Of a stretch of 64,000 bases of DNA, positions 17,186 through 25,678 are shown piece by piece. Every line of letters starts with the position of its first letter. The first letter of the stretch is position 1. The notes below the pieces were generated by a model. That model did no database searches. It was not told the DNA's origin and saw nothing but the letters and a program-made list of their open reading frames with translations. Source of the stretch: Alphaproteobacteria bacterium (GTDB lineage: Bacteria > Pseudomonadota > Alphaproteobacteria > Reyranellales > Reyranellaceae); NCBI GenBank assembly GCA_017308235.1, contig JAFKFL010000011.1, forward strand, positions 186,001-250,000. Reading direction: 5' to 3'. Both the position numbers and the translations under genes were made by a program.

Positions 17186-18409
17186 GTGCAGAAACATCAC
17201 GCCGCGATGGCAATGTTCTTCGTCTTGCTTCTGTCTTACACGTTGAACTCGATTGACCGGGGCCTGTTTTCGATCCTGGCAATCGATGTGCGTGACGCAA
17301 TGAGCTTGTCGTTGCCGCAGGTCGGTCTTGCATCAACCGTGTTTACGCTCGGCATGGGACTTGCCGGGATCCCGACCGGCTACCTGCTCAGCCTGATGTC
17401 GCGCAAATCCGTCGTGCTGCTGGGGCTCCTCATTTTCTCTGCGGCCACTTTCTTGACAGCTTACGCGACCGGGCTGCCGGACCTTTTAGCTTATCGCTTT
17501 GTATCGGGCCTTGGCGAAGCCATGCAGGTGACGGCCCTGATCGCGATCGGCGCCAGCTATTTTCCCAAGCATCGCGCGTTGGTGACTGGCACGATTTCGT
17601 TTGCCTACGGCATTGGGTCGTTCGTTGGCCCGACAATGACGGCGTCTCTCCTGAATGCATACAACTGGAAAATGCCATTCATTGTCTTCGGCCTGATCGG
17701 CGTCGTCATGATGGCGATGGTCGCGCTATGGGTCAGGCCGTGGTTCAGCGAGAGCAAAGTGAACGAAGAGCAGACCAATGATGGTCGCAGCAATCGCGCC
17801 GAGCCAGGAACGAACGACACGATATGGAATACAAGGACGATCGCTTTGGGGCTCGCATCGGTGTGTTCCGGCGTGGCAGTCTTCGGTTTCGGTGGTCTCT
17901 ATCCAACGTATCTGCGTGGCGCTCTCGGGTTCTCGCCGCAGCAGGCCGCACTGGTGATGAGCGCCGTTGGCGTCGGCGGTTTCTTCGCACCCGTCGGTGG
18001 ATGGCTCGGCGATCGCGTGGGACCTCACAAGGTTCTCTTCGCAGCGCTTCCGCTCACGGCCCTGTCTGGAGGGATCGCTTTCACCGAGATGCACCAATCC
18101 GTGACCCTGCACGCCGTCGTCGCCGGCGTCTTCGGCATTGCGGTCCTCAGCCTGATCTACGCGAACCTGTCTGCCATCATCATCAATTCGATGGGCCCCG
18201 CTAACACGGCGCAGACGTCCGGGCTGTTCATCGCCAGCTATTACATTCCGGCCGCCTTTGCCGGCTACCTTTTGGCACAGCTGAAGGAACTATCGGACTG
18301 GACGACGGCGGGCGTCCTGCAAACCTCCGGCTTTGCTCTCATCGCCATGATCCTGATCGCCTTTGCGGTTACGACCCGCGGGCAGGCAATGTCTCCGGCC
18401 AGAACATAA
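17186..18409 (+). CDS. MFS transporter
   Basis: A 407-residue major facilitator with about twelve hydrophobic spans. The first helix (MFFVLLLSYTLNSIDRGLFS) and the loop between helices 2 and 3 (GYLLSLMSRKSVVLLG) are typical of the anion/aromatic-acid symporter group. A charged central loop lies around residues 190-215 (SESKVNEEQTNDGRSNRAEP). GTG 17186 is chosen because GGGAGGAG lies just upstream. It lies in the middle of the catabolic cluster, and so is the probable importer of the cluster's substrate, presumably a small organic acid or amide. Confidence 0.92.
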   Translation: MQKHHAAMAMFFVLLLSYTLNSIDRGLFSILAIDVRDAMSLSLPQVGLASTVFTLGMGLAGIPTGYLLSLMSRKSVVLLGLLIFSAATFLTAYATGLPDLLAYRFVSGLGEAMQVTALIAIGASYFPKHRALVTGTISFAYGIGSFVGPTMTASLLNAYNWKMPFIVFGLIGVVMMAMVALWVRPWFSESKVNEEQTNDGRSNRAEPGTNDTIWNTRTIALGLASVCSGVAVFGFGGLYPTYLRGALGFSPQQAALVMSAVGVGGFFAPVGGWLGDRVGPHKVLFAALPLTALSGGIAFTEMHQSVTLHAVVAGVFGIAVLSLIYANLSAIIINSMGPANTAQTSGLFIASYYIPAAFAGYLLAQLKELSDWTTAGVLQTSGFALIAMILIAFAVTTRGQAMSPART

Positions 18410-18485
18410 ACCTGACCGTGCCGAAGAGAGCACCTGCTCTCCGGCGATCGAAACACGAACAACCATCATTCATAGGACACCCGTA

Positions 18486-20021
18486 ATGACACCGAACGAC
18501 GGTCACGCAGCTCCATCGAAATCCACCACCGATGCCGAGAGGGTCGTCGGTGTCATGGCCGGCGGGGGGACGGTGCCCTTTCGGCTGCCGGCCGGCGCTT
18601 TGAATTATCTCGACCGCAATCAGTACATCTCCAACATGGAGATCGTCTCCTATTTCCCATCGATCAACCTGACGATCTTTGGCGATGAGCATTCGTGTCT
18701 GTGGGCGAAGGGGAAACGCCGCCTCATCGCTTTTCAAGGCGGCTGGGTGGATATCACGGAGCCCAGGAAAGCGACGGTGATCGGCGAGAGTAACCTCGGC
18801 GTGTTCCAGAGCTGCGTGTACAACAGCCGGCTCAAGAAGTGGATCCGCGTAGTTTCGCATCAGATGCCGCTGACGCCGGGAACGCAGCAATATCCGCGCG
18901 GCAAGTATCACTCAGACTATGCGAGGAAGGCGATCGAGGATTCCGGCTTTCGCGGCATCAAGACCTACGATGTGACAAATCCCGAAAAGACCAAACTGCT
19001 GAACGAATTCGAGACCGGCGGAACCGGTCATGGCGTCCACTTGCCTTTCTACGATGGCGGTCAGTACGGCTACCTGGCATGCGGCTGGGACGACCAGTTG
19101 CGCATGGAGAGCACAGAGCGCGTTTACAGCAATGGCTTGATGATCGTGGACATGTCCGACCCCGCCAAGGTCAAAGAGGTGTCGAGATGGTGGGTTCCCG
19201 GCCAGAGACTCGATGAGGACGAGCTCTATCGCACGACCTATCCGTTCGCCGGCGATGAATGCTCATGGACCGGCAACCGGACGCCTTGCGTCGTTCCGAT
19301 CAGGGTCGAGGATGGCGGCACCGTCGGATATGGCGGTTGGGGACATTTCGGAATGTACGTCCACGACCTGTCCGATATCCGCAACCCCAAGGTCTATGGC
19401 AAGGTCGCCCATCCGCTCGAAGCTATCGGCGCCATTCCTTATCACCATGTCGTGCCTGTGACGGCCGATCCGGGGCGCTATCCTCGGCTTCAGAATCTCG
19501 TCATCGCAATACCTGAATCGCTTGAATCCGACTGCCGCGAGCCGTTTCACACGAGCTATGTCGTCGACGTGAAGGATCCGGCCAATCCACGTATCATCGG
19601 TCTTTTCCCGCGCCCGATGCCACATCCGGATGCGCCCTACAAGGACTTCGCGATGGCTCGTGGGCGGTTCAGCTCGCGCGTCATGCAGCATTGGATTGCA
19701 CCCGGAAAAGCGCGCCCGGATATCGTTGCGCTGTCGTACCTCAATGCAGGCCTTCGCCTCTTCGATATCTCGGACCCGACCGAGCCGAAGGAGGTCGCGT
19801 ACTTCGTTCCACCACGCGATGGCAATATCGACAATTACATGAGCTGGCGCCGCGGTACGACGGAAGCAGTCTTCATCGAATGGGATCGGAACCTGATCTG
19901 GCTATCAACGCACGCGGGCCTCTACTGTCTGTCGGCACCGTTTCTCGGGCCGCCGGTGCTCGAGCCGATGACCGTTGCCAGGTGGTCGATCCCGCATGTG
20001 AATGTCGGCTGGGAAGGATGA
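18486..20021 (+). CDS. LVIVD-repeat beta-propeller protein
   Basis: A 511-residue protein built from about six LVIVD-type blades: GWVDITEPRKATVIGE (about 86), IKTYDVTNPEKTKLLNEF (about 158), LMIVDMSDPAKVKEV (about 218), MYVHDLSDIRNPKV (about 293), SYVVDVKDPANPRIIG (about 360) and LRLFDISDPTEPKEV (about 430). Unusually for this repeat class no signal peptide or lipobox is present, so it should be cytoplasmic. Conserved-looking His residues occur at blade edges (GHGVHLP, PYHHVVP, MQHW), which could bind a metal. The frame is open upstream, but ATG 18486 gives the natural start. Whether it is an enzyme or a scaffold in the cluster is unknown. Confidence 0.8.
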   Translation: MTPNDGHAAPSKSTTDAERVVGVMAGGGTVPFRLPAGALNYLDRNQYISNMEIVSYFPSINLTIFGDEHSCLWAKGKRRLIAFQGGWVDITEPRKATVIGESNLGVFQSCVYNSRLKKWIRVVSHQMPLTPGTQQYPRGKYHSDYARKAIEDSGFRGIKTYDVTNPEKTKLLNEFETGGTGHGVHLPFYDGGQYGYLACGWDDQLRMESTERVYSNGLMIVDMSDPAKVKEVSRWWVPGQRLDEDELYRTTYPFAGDECSWTGNRTPCVVPIRVEDGGTVGYGGWGHFGMYVHDLSDIRNPKVYGKVAHPLEAIGAIPYHHVVPVTADPGRYPRLQNLVIAIPESLESDCREPFHTSYVVDVKDPANPRIIGLFPRPMPHPDAPYKDFAMARGRFSSRVMQHWIAPGKARPDIVALSYLNAGLRLFDISDPTEPKEVAYFVPPRDGNIDNYMSWRRGTTEAVFIEWDRNLIWLSTHAGLYCLSAPFLGPPVLEPMTVARWSIPHVNVGWEG

Positions 20022-20089
20022 CGTGAGACGAAAACTGCAATGGATTTTGCATCGTAGAGCCACAGCGTAGCAGGGCGTATCCACGGTCC

Positions 20090-21079
20090 ATGAAGATCGA
20101 CATTCACAGCCACGTCATTCCCGATCGAGTCGTCACGGCAATTGCAGCCGATCCCAAGCGCTTCCGGGCACGTGTCGATGGGGAGGGAACGGCACGCAGG
20201 ATCATTCACGATCAAGGATACAACTATCCGCTGTTTGAGGAGTTTCGCGGGGTCGAAGCCAAGGTTGCGGCCATGGATCGCAAAGGCATCGACGTATCCG
20301 TGATCTCGCCGGCGCCGCCGATGTTCTATTACTGGGCGGATGCTGATCTGGCGCTCGAGGTTGCCGGCCTCGTCAATGATGGTGTTGCCGACATGGTCGG
20401 TGCCAGCCCAGAGCGGTTGCGTGGCATGGCGACGGTGCCGATGCAGCATCCCGATGCCGCGGTCGCCGAGCTGGAACGCGTGGTTCGGGCTTTCGGCTTC
20501 AAGGCGGTCGAGATCGGCACCTCCATCGAAGGCGCCCAGCTTGCGGAGGAACGTTTCCGTCCTTTGCTCCGGCGCGCTTCCGAACTCAACGTCTTCGTGT
20601 TTGCGCATCCATATTATGTTGGCGCCAAGGGCGGCCTCGAAAGCTATTACCTCACCAATTTGATTGGCAATCCGCTCGACACCACGGTGATGCTTGCCAA
20701 CCTCATGTTTTCCGGCCGGCTCGACGAACTGCCCGACCTGAAGATCGTTCTCGCGCACGGCGGCGGCTTCGTTCCCTACCAGATCGGGCGGCTGGCCCAT
20801 GGACATGCGGTGCGCCGCGAGACCAACGGCATCAGCAAGTCTTCCCCGAAGGACCTGCTGAAGCGGATCTATTTCGATAGCCTCGTTTTCGAGCCGCAGG
20901 CGCTGCGTTATCTTATCGATCTCGTTGGCGCGGATCATGTCTGCATCGGATCCGATGCGCCGTTCGACATGGCCGACGACGATCCCGGGGCCACGATCGA
21001 GGCGGTGCCCGGACTTACGCCGGCTGAACGTCAGTGCGTCTGCTGTGGCACGGCGCTGAAACTGCTGCGCGAGGGTTGA
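20090..21079 (+). CDS. Amidohydrolase-family protein (ACMSD-like decarboxylase/hydrolase)
   Basis: A 329-residue TIM-barrel metalloprotein of the amidohydrolase_2 group. HSHVIP (H6, H8) is the N-terminal metal motif, FAHPYYVG supplies the third His, LAHGGGFVPYQIGR the fourth, and GSDAPFDM the metal Asp. The family contains aminocarboxymuconate-semialdehyde decarboxylase, gamma-resorcylate decarboxylase and true hydrolases. In a cluster with a C-C hydrolase-type enzyme, a decarboxylase or ring-opening hydrolase is equally plausible. It follows the LVIVD gene by 68 bp and the deacetylase gene starts 20 bp after it. Confidence 0.88.
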   Translation: MKIDIHSHVIPDRVVTAIAADPKRFRARVDGEGTARRIIHDQGYNYPLFEEFRGVEAKVAAMDRKGIDVSVISPAPPMFYYWADADLALEVAGLVNDGVADMVGASPERLRGMATVPMQHPDAAVAELERVVRAFGFKAVEIGTSIEGAQLAEERFRPLLRRASELNVFVFAHPYYVGAKGGLESYYLTNLIGNPLDTTVMLANLMFSGRLDELPDLKIVLAHGGGFVPYQIGRLAHGHAVRRETNGISKSSPKDLLKRIYFDSLVFEPQALRYLIDLVGADHVCIGSDAPFDMADDDPGATIEAVPGLTPAERQCVCCGTALKLLREG

Positions 21080-21099
21080 ACGAAGAAGGGGAAGAGGAG

Positions 21100-21990
21100 A
21101 TGACCGAACTGGTCGGCAAGAGTATTCGCAGCCGATTGCCCTACATGCCGATCCATCGGAGGCCTGCGCTCAAGCTCCCCGACAATGCGCGGGTGGCGGT
21201 ATGGACCATCGTCAATGTCGAGAACTGGAGTCCTACCGCCGCGATGCCGCGGGCGGTGCTGCCGCCGCCGATGGGACAGCCGCTGCTTCCGGACGTTCCG
21301 AATTGGGCTTGGCACGAATACGGAATGCGCGTCGGCTATTGGCGGTTCATCGAGACGCTCGGCAGCCGGAATTTGAAGGCGACTTTCGCTCTCAACGGCT
21401 CGGTCTGTGAGCTTTATCGCGAAGCGTGCGAGGCCGCCCGCGACGCCGGCTGGGACTTCATGGGCCATGGCTTCGTGCAGAAGCCGATGCACAAGGTCGA
21501 AGACCAGAAGGCGGCGATCGTCGATACGATCGCCGCGATCCGGAAGTTCACCGGCAAGCCGCCGCGCGGCTGGGAAAGCCCGGGACTGACCGAGACCGAC
21601 GAGACGCTCGATCTTCTTGCCGAGGCCGGCATCGAATATGTCGCCGATTGGGTGCTCGACGAGCAGCCGATCACCTTGAAGACACGCCATCACCCCATCG
21701 TTTCCATTCCCTATACGGTCGAGATCAACGATGTCGTGATCAGCGCCGTGCAGCAACAGCCGTCGGACGAGATTTTTCGTCGTGGCCGCGATCAATTCGA
21801 CAGGCTTTACCTTGACGGCGCCAAGGCGCCGCGCGTCATGGCGATTTCCATCCATCCGTACCTGACAGGCGTGCCGCACCGGATCAAGTATCTCGAGATG
21901 CTGTACGACTACATTCTCGGCCACGAAGGCGTGGTGATGTGGACGGGTGCCGAGATTCTCGATTGGTATCGCTCCCAAGTGCCGGCATAG
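21100..21990 (+). CDS. Polysaccharide-deacetylase-fold hydrolase, PuuE-like
   Basis: A 296-residue protein related to, but clearly distinct from, the PuuE-type allantoinase at 5268. The first strand reads VAVWTIVNVENWSP instead of the PuuE VLNYEEGGE signature. Shared features are the GWDFMGHGF region, the GWESPGLTETDETLDLLAEAG segment, and the C-terminal ISIHPYLTGVPHR carrying the conserved His. The start is ATG 21100, directly after a GGGGAAGAGGAG ribosome site. It is the last gene of the cluster. It probably hydrolyses a C-N bond of a cyclic amide or ureide; the substrate is unknown. Confidence 0.86.
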   Translation: MTELVGKSIRSRLPYMPIHRRPALKLPDNARVAVWTIVNVENWSPTAAMPRAVLPPPMGQPLLPDVPNWAWHEYGMRVGYWRFIETLGSRNLKATFALNGSVCELYREACEAARDAGWDFMGHGFVQKPMHKVEDQKAAIVDTIAAIRKFTGKPPRGWESPGLTETDETLDLLAEAGIEYVADWVLDEQPITLKTRHHPIVSIPYTVEINDVVISAVQQQPSDEIFRRGRDQFDRLYLDGAKAPRVMAISIHPYLTGVPHRIKYLEMLYDYILGHEGVVMWTGAEILDWYRSQVPA

Positions 21991-22001
21991 GCGAACCAAG
22001 A

Positions 22002-22048
22002 CTTCGGCAGCTTTCGCCGCGATGACGGCTCCATGGATGCTGCCGAAG
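22002..22048. terminator. Inverted repeat between convergent genes
   Basis: CTTCGGCAGC (22002-22011) and GCTGCCGAAG (22039-22048) are perfectly complementary, separated by a 27-nt loop. The hairpin lies 12 bp after the deacetylase stop and 52 bp before the stop of the convergent amidohydrolase, so it could end transcription from either side. No clear U tract follows, so the terminator call is tentative. Confidence 0.4.
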
Positions 22049-22100
22049 ATCGTTGGCTTTTCCCCGCGCTCGGCTCCGCCTCTCGGCGCGCTTCGGTAGG

Positions 22101-23240
22101 CTAGTTGGCAAGCCGATAGAGCTTCATCGCGTTGTCGCGCGTGACCTTGCGCCGTGCCTCGGGCGTGACGCTGGCCAATTCGCGGTCGAGGAATTCCTGC
22201 GAGTCAGGCCAGATGCCGTCGGGATGCGGATAGTCCGAGCCCCACATCACATTGTCCTCGCCCAAAAGGTCGAGCAGGCGAACGCCGACAGGGTCGGTCT
22301 GGTAGGTGGCGTAGAACTGCCGGTACCAGTAGTCCGATGGCTTCATCTTGAGATCCAGGTCCTTGAACTGGTCCTCCCATTCGAGGTCCATGTGTTGCAG
22401 CACATACGGGATCCAGCCAATCCCTGCTTCGCCGATCACGATCTTGAGGTTGGAATAGCGCTCGGGCGCACCGCTGAAGATCAGCGACATCAGCATGTAG
22501 CCCATGTGCATCTGGAAGTTGGTGATGTGGGCGGCCTGGACGCGGCGCTTCACGAACTCCGGCATCTTGCTGGTGTCGGGTGAGCGGCCGCCGATCGTGT
22601 GGAAATGGACCGGGATGCCGGTCTCGTGCGCCACTTGCCATAACGGTTCCCAGAAGGGATCCCAGAGCGGCGTCATGTCGGGCTTGTTGGCGACATCGAA
22701 GCCGCGCACACCGCGCTTGGCATTGCGGCGCATCTCGGTGGTCGCGATCTCCATGTCGTGGTTGGGAATGTTGGCGAGGCCGATCAGGCGGTCGGGCGCG
22801 GTGCTGCAGAAGTCGTGCAGCCAGTCGTTGTAGATGCGCAGCACCTCGGTTGCGGCCTCGGGATCGTTGAGCCGGCCGCTCGCGCCCAGGATGCCGTACA
22901 GTACCTCGGCCTGGACGCCGTCGCGCTCCTGATCCTTCAGCCGCAAAGATGGTTCGGTGAGACGGCGGATCCCCTTCTTGCCGTCGTCATAGAGGCCGGT
23001 GGAAGCCATGCGGTCCGAACGATAGATCACGCCGGGTACATATTCGCGGCCCGCCGAGCCCATGCCGTTCACCAGGCCGAACTTGGCGCCCTTGGCGCTC
23101 GTCCATTCCGGGCCCTTCGGGCCATCGACGACGTGGGGCATCCGATCCTTCATCGCGGCCGGCGCGTTCTTGGTGAAGAGATCGGTTGGCAGCCAGATCA
23201 GATCGACATGGCCGTCGGCGGAGATGACGTCGTACTGCAT
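22101..23240 (-). CDS. Amidohydrolase-family metal-dependent hydrolase/decarboxylase
   Basis: A 379-residue amidohydrolase_2 protein. The N-terminal ISADGHVDLI contains a variant HxD-type metal motif, GIPVHFHTIGG holds the strand-5 His pair, and GSDYPHPDGIWP has the metal Asp. These features are typical of the ACMSD/resorcylate decarboxylase-like branch often annotated only as amidohydrolase. ATG 23240 has CTGAGGAGGAA upstream, which rejects the longer open frame. It is convergent with the catabolic cluster and paralogous to the gene at 20090 but not obviously part of the same operon. The substrate is unknown. Confidence 0.88.
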   Translation of the reverse strand: MQYDVISADGHVDLIWLPTDLFTKNAPAAMKDRMPHVVDGPKGPEWTSAKGAKFGLVNGMGSAGREYVPGVIYRSDRMASTGLYDDGKKGIRRLTEPSLRLKDQERDGVQAEVLYGILGASGRLNDPEAATEVLRIYNDWLHDFCSTAPDRLIGLANIPNHDMEIATTEMRRNAKRGVRGFDVANKPDMTPLWDPFWEPLWQVAHETGIPVHFHTIGGRSPDTSKMPEFVKRRVQAAHITNFQMHMGYMLMSLIFSGAPERYSNLKIVIGEAGIGWIPYVLQHMDLEWEDQFKDLDLKMKPSDYWYRQFYATYQTDPVGVRLLDLLGEDNVMWGSDYPHPDGIWPDSQEFLDRELASVTPEARRKVTRDNAMKLYRLAN

Positions 23241-23385
23241 GAGCGCGTTCCTCCTCAGATCATCTTCCCTCTGTCGATCGTCGGCAGACAAGCCGCCAAA
23301 TCCGCAGACCGAAGCAGGGACGGCCACAAGCAATGGCCGTTCCCGGACAATCACGATAACCGGGAAGCTGGTACAAGTGAGGTCT

Positions 23386-23405
23386 TTATCCTGGTATAAG
23401 GATAA
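23386..23405. promoter_or_regulatory. Perfect palindrome TTATCCT-N6-AGGATAA
   Basis: Seven-base arms at 23386-23392 and 23399-23405 with a 6-bp centre, AT-rich, 146 bp upstream of the amidohydrolase start and 18 bp past the EamA stop. It could be an operator for the amidohydrolase or, less likely, a weak hairpin ending the EamA message. No regulator gene is adjacent. Confidence 0.35.
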
Positions 23406-23423
23406 CCCTCATCGGTCGGTGCA

Positions 23424-24263
23424 TCAGCGTCGGCGTAGGATGACGAGCGCGATGCCGCCCAGGATCGCCACCGATGCGATCAGCAGGCGCAAGGACAGCG
23501 GTTCGTTCAACAGCAGGACCCCGCCCAGCGCCGCCAGCGCGGGAACGCTCAACTGGATGGTCGCGGCGGAAGCGGCCTTGAAGGCGGGCAGGGCAGCGTA
23601 CCACAGCACGTAGCCGAGGCCGGAGGTGATGGCGCCCGATACGACCGCATAGAGGACGCCCATGGCATCGAAGCTGGCGTGCGCCACCGTGGCGAGACTC
23701 AACACCACAGTGAAGGGCACCGCGCGCAGGAAATTTCCCGCGGTGCCGGCAACCGGATCGGTCACGCCTCGACCTAAAAGCGAATAAACGCCCCAGGCCG
23801 CACCCGCCGCCAGCATGAGAAGCGCGCTGACGAGGGGAGGTGCGGCGAGCCCGGGCAGCAACAGGCCGATGAGGCCGGCGAGGGCCACCAGCAATCCCAG
23901 CCACTGAAGCCCGCGCAGGCGTTCGCCGGCGGCAAGGCCGTAGCCCAGCATCGTCATCTGCACGGCGCCGAACAGCAGCAGGGCGCCGGTGGCAGCGGTG
24001 AGCTGGCGATAGGCGAAGGAGAAGGTGACGGCATAGGCGAACAGCATGGCTGCCGCGCGCCAGGTTCCACCGGCCAAGGGATGACTGCCGCGCCCGATCA
24101 TGAGGATGGCCAACAGTGCGGCCCCCGAGATCAGGCGGATCGAGGTGAAGCTCGCCGCATCGATCGCCGTGTCGCGCAAGGCGATGCGGCACAAGAGCGA
24201 ATTGCTGGCGAAGGCCAGCATGGCGAAGACGGTAAGGGACGCGATGCGAAGCGGATTGGGCAT
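23424..24263 (-). CDS. EamA/DMT-family transporter
   Basis: A 279-residue membrane protein with about ten hydrophobic spans in two EamA repeats, typical of drug/metabolite exporters. The first span begins at LRIASLTVFAMLAFASNSLL. The second repeat contains LLGLLVALAGLIGLLLPG and ends with LLLNEPLSLRLLIASVAILGGIALV, the usual family ending. An in-frame ATG at 24299 exists, but ATG 24263 is preceded by AGGAAAGG at ideal distance. The substrate cannot be predicted. No functional tie to neighbours is evident. Confidence 0.9.
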   Translation of the reverse strand: MPNPLRIASLTVFAMLAFASNSLLCRIALRDTAIDAASFTSIRLISGAALLAILMIGRGSHPLAGGTWRAAAMLFAYAVTFSFAYRQLTAATGALLLFGAVQMTMLGYGLAAGERLRGLQWLGLLVALAGLIGLLLPGLAAPPLVSALLMLAAGAAWGVYSLLGRGVTDPVAGTAGNFLRAVPFTVVLSLATVAHASFDAMGVLYAVVSGAITSGLGYVLWYAALPAFKAASAATIQLSVPALAALGGVLLLNEPLSLRLLIASVAILGGIALVILRRR

Positions 24264-24390
24264 GCAAGCCTTTCCTATCACGAATCGGGGAATAGACATC
24301 TCGTCAGTCGCTGGGGTGGAAGCGGTTGCGATGCCGGTCTACGGTCGGTTGGTGAACCGTCCTGTCCCAGCATCGAGAAAGCCTTGCCCG

Positions 24391-24843
24391 ATGACGCGTC
24401 CCGTTCTTCGTTTGCTGTCCGTTGCAGCCCTGCTGATGTTGGTTGGCTGCATGTCCTATATGGGCGAACCGGCCGGTTCGAATATCAGCCTTGGCGCGAC
24501 GCTCAACGGCGCGAGCGAGGTGCCGCCCAATGCGAGCACCGCCGGCGGCTATCTCACGGCGCAATATTCGACCGCGACGCACATCTTCAAATGGCGGCTT
24601 GTGGTGAACGCCCTCAGCTCGCCGATCACGCGCGCGGCTTTCCATGGGCCCGACGCGATGGGGACAGAACGGGCGATCGTGCCGCTCAATCCGCCGTTCG
24701 ACGGCACCATGCACTCGGGCGGCGCCACGCTCACCGAGCAACAGGCCGCCGATTTGTTGGCCGGCCGCTGGTATGTCGATATCCAGACCGAGAAGTTCCC
24801 GACCGGCGAGATCCGCGGAGTCGTAACGCGGACGTCGCGCTGA
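24391..24843 (+). CDS. CHRD-domain lipoprotein
   Basis: A 150-residue lipoprotein. The signal TRPVLRLLSVAALLMLVGC ends in a lipobox Cys. The rest is one CHRD-type domain: LGATLNGASEVPPNASTAGG at its start, then FHGPDAMGTERAIVPL, and the closing GRWYVDIQTEKFPTGEIRG. CHRD domains occur in secreted proteins of unknown or matrix-binding role. Its stop codon abuts the stop codon of the convergent amidohydrolase (TGATCA). A longer frame exists upstream, but the lipoprotein signal fixes ATG 24391. Confidence 0.88.
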   Translation: MTRPVLRLLSVAALLMLVGCMSYMGEPAGSNISLGATLNGASEVPPNASTAGGYLTAQYSTATHIFKWRLVVNALSSPITRAAFHGPDAMGTERAIVPLNPPFDGTMHSGGATLTEQQAADLLAGRWYVDIQTEKFPTGEIRGVVTRTSR

Positions 24844-25668
24844 TCAGAACGTGTAGTCCCAACCGATCCACTTGCAGAGCGCACGGCCCATCACCTTCTC
24901 GAGGTCGGCGCCTTTGAGCCAGGGCAGCTCCTCAGTGAAGAAGGTGACGCACTGGCGGTAGCTGCAGGGCATGCGGGTGATATCGGTGCCCCAGAAAAAG
25001 CGGTCGGGACCGAAGGCATCAAAGATGCGCTGCAGTCCGGAATGCAGGTTCCGGAACGGGTACGGTTCGGTTGAGTAGCCCGGTGCGCCGGTCGCTTTGA
25101 TCGCGACGTTGGGCAACTTTGCAACCGGCAGGAGTTCGTCGAGGTTGCCGAAGGCGGCCTGGTCCTTTTCCAGGCGCAGCAGGCCGCAATGGTCGATGAT
25201 CAGCTTCAGTTGGGGATGCGCCTCGGCGATTCGACGGAACTGCGACAGGAACAGCCCGCCCATCATCGCCACGGGCAGGCCGGCCTTCTCCGCCGCCGGC
25301 CAGATCCAGTCGAGCTTGCCCTCGTGCAGCAACGTCTGCTCGTCGGGATAGAGCAGGGACCAGCGCAGGCCTTTCATGCCCGGTTGCTGGCGCCAGCCCG
25401 GCATCAGCCGAGCGTTGGCCGGATCCTGTGGCGGGAACTGGCCCATTACCGCGAAGCGATCGGGATATTTCTGCGCCGCCGCGACCGCGAGCGCACCCGA
25501 ATCGGGGTCCCAGCTCGCCGGCGGATGGATGAGCGCGGCATCGACACCCGCCTCATCCATTTCCTTCAGGAGTTCGTCGGCGGTGAACTTCGCGACCTTG
25601 CGGTGTGCCCCTGTCGGCGGCTTGATCGTTTGCCCCCAGATATGGACCTGCGCGTCGATGATCTTCAT
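24844..25668 (-). CDS. Amidohydrolase_2 protein, possible sugar lactonase
   Basis: A 274-residue TIM-barrel metal hydrolase. The N-terminal KIIDAQVHIWG is the QxHxW-type start seen in L-fuconolactonase/COG3618 relatives; LIIDHCGLL and WGTDITRMP are later metal-site strands. ATG 25668 follows GAGGAC. It is the last gene of a leftward operon, 10 bp after an aldo/keto reductase gene. A reductase that oxidises an aldose to a lactone followed by a lactonase is a known pathway pattern. That reading is inference from the neighbours; an unrelated decarboxylase role is possible. Confidence 0.8.
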   Translation of the reverse strand: MKIIDAQVHIWGQTIKPPTGAHRKVAKFTADELLKEMDEAGVDAALIHPPASWDPDSGALAVAAAQKYPDRFAVMGQFPPQDPANARLMPGWRQQPGMKGLRWSLLYPDEQTLLHEGKLDWIWPAAEKAGLPVAMMGGLFLSQFRRIAEAHPQLKLIIDHCGLLRLEKDQAAFGNLDELLPVAKLPNVAIKATGAPGYSTEPYPFRNLHSGLQRIFDAFGPDRFFWGTDITRMPCSYRQCVTFFTEELPWLKGADLEKVMGRALCKWIGWDYTF

Positions 25669-25678
25669 GGGCCTGTCC

